This document shows positions 63,178 through 64,000 of a DNA stretch of 64,000 bases, piece by piece; the first letter of the stretch is position 1; every line of letters starts with the position of its first letter. Where the stretch lies: positions 806,001 through 870,000 of the forward strand of contig NW_002476512.1 of the NCBI RefSeq assembly GCF_000189635.1, given 5' to 3'. The notes under the pieces are model-generated. The model was not told the origin of the DNA. It saw nothing but the letters and a program-made list of their open reading frames with translations, and did no database searches. This DNA comes from Tetrahymena thermophila SB210 (taxonomy: Eukaryota > Ciliophora > Oligohymenophorea > Hymenostomatida > Tetrahymenidae). The translations under genes and the position numbers were made by a program.

Positions 63178-64000
63178 CTATATTTTTTATAAATTAAAAT
63201 ATATCTCATTACTTTAAAGTAGCTAATCTTTAAAAATATATTGGATAGACGCACCAATTATTAAATCTTGATTTATTTTATTGTGTTAGATTTTGATAAT
63301 CATTATTTTTAACCAAAAAAGGAATTATTTAAAACACTCGATTCTTTTCAAATAAATAATTGTTGGTCTAAACTACAAAAAACTATGCGCTTTAAAAAAT
63401 TATTTTACTCTAAATAGTCTTTGAAAAAGAATCTAACTCTTACAAAAATCTGCCTAAAATATCTTTATCCATTTTCAAACTTAAAAATCTATAAATTAAT
63501 AAATAAATAAATAATTAATTAATTAATTTTCTTACTACAAATTTTTGAATTAAAATCTATTCAACCAAAAATTTTAAAATCTATAATTCTTTATAAATTG
63601 GCTCAAATTTTCTTATTCTAACTCAAGCTAATATTTACTCTAATTAAAGTAGTCGATTGCTATTAATATTATAGCTAAGAGACACTCACTACAGATAAAA
63701 CCATTAATTTTGAGAAGAAAAATAATTAAAATCATTAAAAAGTGCATTCATTTTAATTGGAAATAAATTATTTTATTAAAATTTCTTTTTAAAAATTAAT
63801 TCAAATTTATTTAATTTTCAATACTTAAAAAACTGAACTTAAGTGGTTATATTTACTATTCAATTTTTGATGGTTAAATTAAAATAAATTTTTCTACAAT
63901 AAAATGAATTTTTATTTTTATTATCAACTAACATTAGGTTCAAATATAAATTGTATTTATTAAAATAAATGATTCATTTTAAAAGCAAAAAGTTCAAATA
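63178..64000. other. Spacer to the window end
   Basis: AT-rich, with AATA runs near 63498-63513. The divergent or upstream region of the 62214-63177 gene. No gene is seen before the window ends. Confidence 0.65.

Overview
This window looks like a ciliate somatic (macronuclear) genome, most likely Tetrahymena. The DNA is extremely AT-rich. Reading frames make sense only when TAA and TAG are read as glutamine and TGA is the sole stop, and the introns are short, AT-rich and GT...AG. Standard-code reading shows only fragments, so I rebuilt every gene by hand with the ciliate nuclear code. TGA is rare in such DNA, so open frames of 100-300 codons arise by chance; I therefore required homology, clean splice phase or coding-like composition. 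No rRNA, tRNA, CRISPR array, telomere repeat or chromosome-breakage sequence was seen.

Layout. 0-9.5 kb: mostly noncoding, with one small coiled-coil gene (3.4-4.0 kb, minus). 9.5-15.7 kb: a stand-alone ubiquitin-fold gene (plus) and a ten-exon gene for a large protein with p25-alpha/EF-hand-like modules (minus). 18.4-28.7 kb: the gene-dense block, with a four-pass membrane RING-H2 protein, a coiled-coil protein, the F-actin capping protein alpha subunit (seven exons), a small unknown gene (minus) and a secretory EGF-like/TM/RING-H2 protein. 29.7-37.4 kb: a minus-strand leucine-rich-repeat gene built from about twenty-one ~350-bp units, each a 90-bp LRR exon plus a ~258-bp near-identical intron. 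39-46 kb: an unresolved exon, a 432-aa unknown protein, a decayed Rab-like GTPase and a five-exon SLC37-like organophosphate antiporter. 46-64 kb: mostly AT-rich spacer with a MGNC/TPR-like gene, a JTB-like membrane protein, a four-exon unknown gene, several tentative small genes and a five-copy degenerate tandem repeat.

How the genes relate: there are no operons and each gene is an independent unit. Two themes recur: membrane-anchored RING-H2 ubiquitin ligases (two genes, plus a ubiquitin-fold protein) and cytoskeleton/cortex proteins (capping protein, p25-alpha-like protein, coiled coils, MGC-type N-termini). The most striking element is the LRR array. All intact exons are exactly 90 bp and all introns are phase 2. 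Each intron splits the codon of a residue on the predicted ligand-facing side of the LRR beta-strand, and that residue differs at almost every junction.
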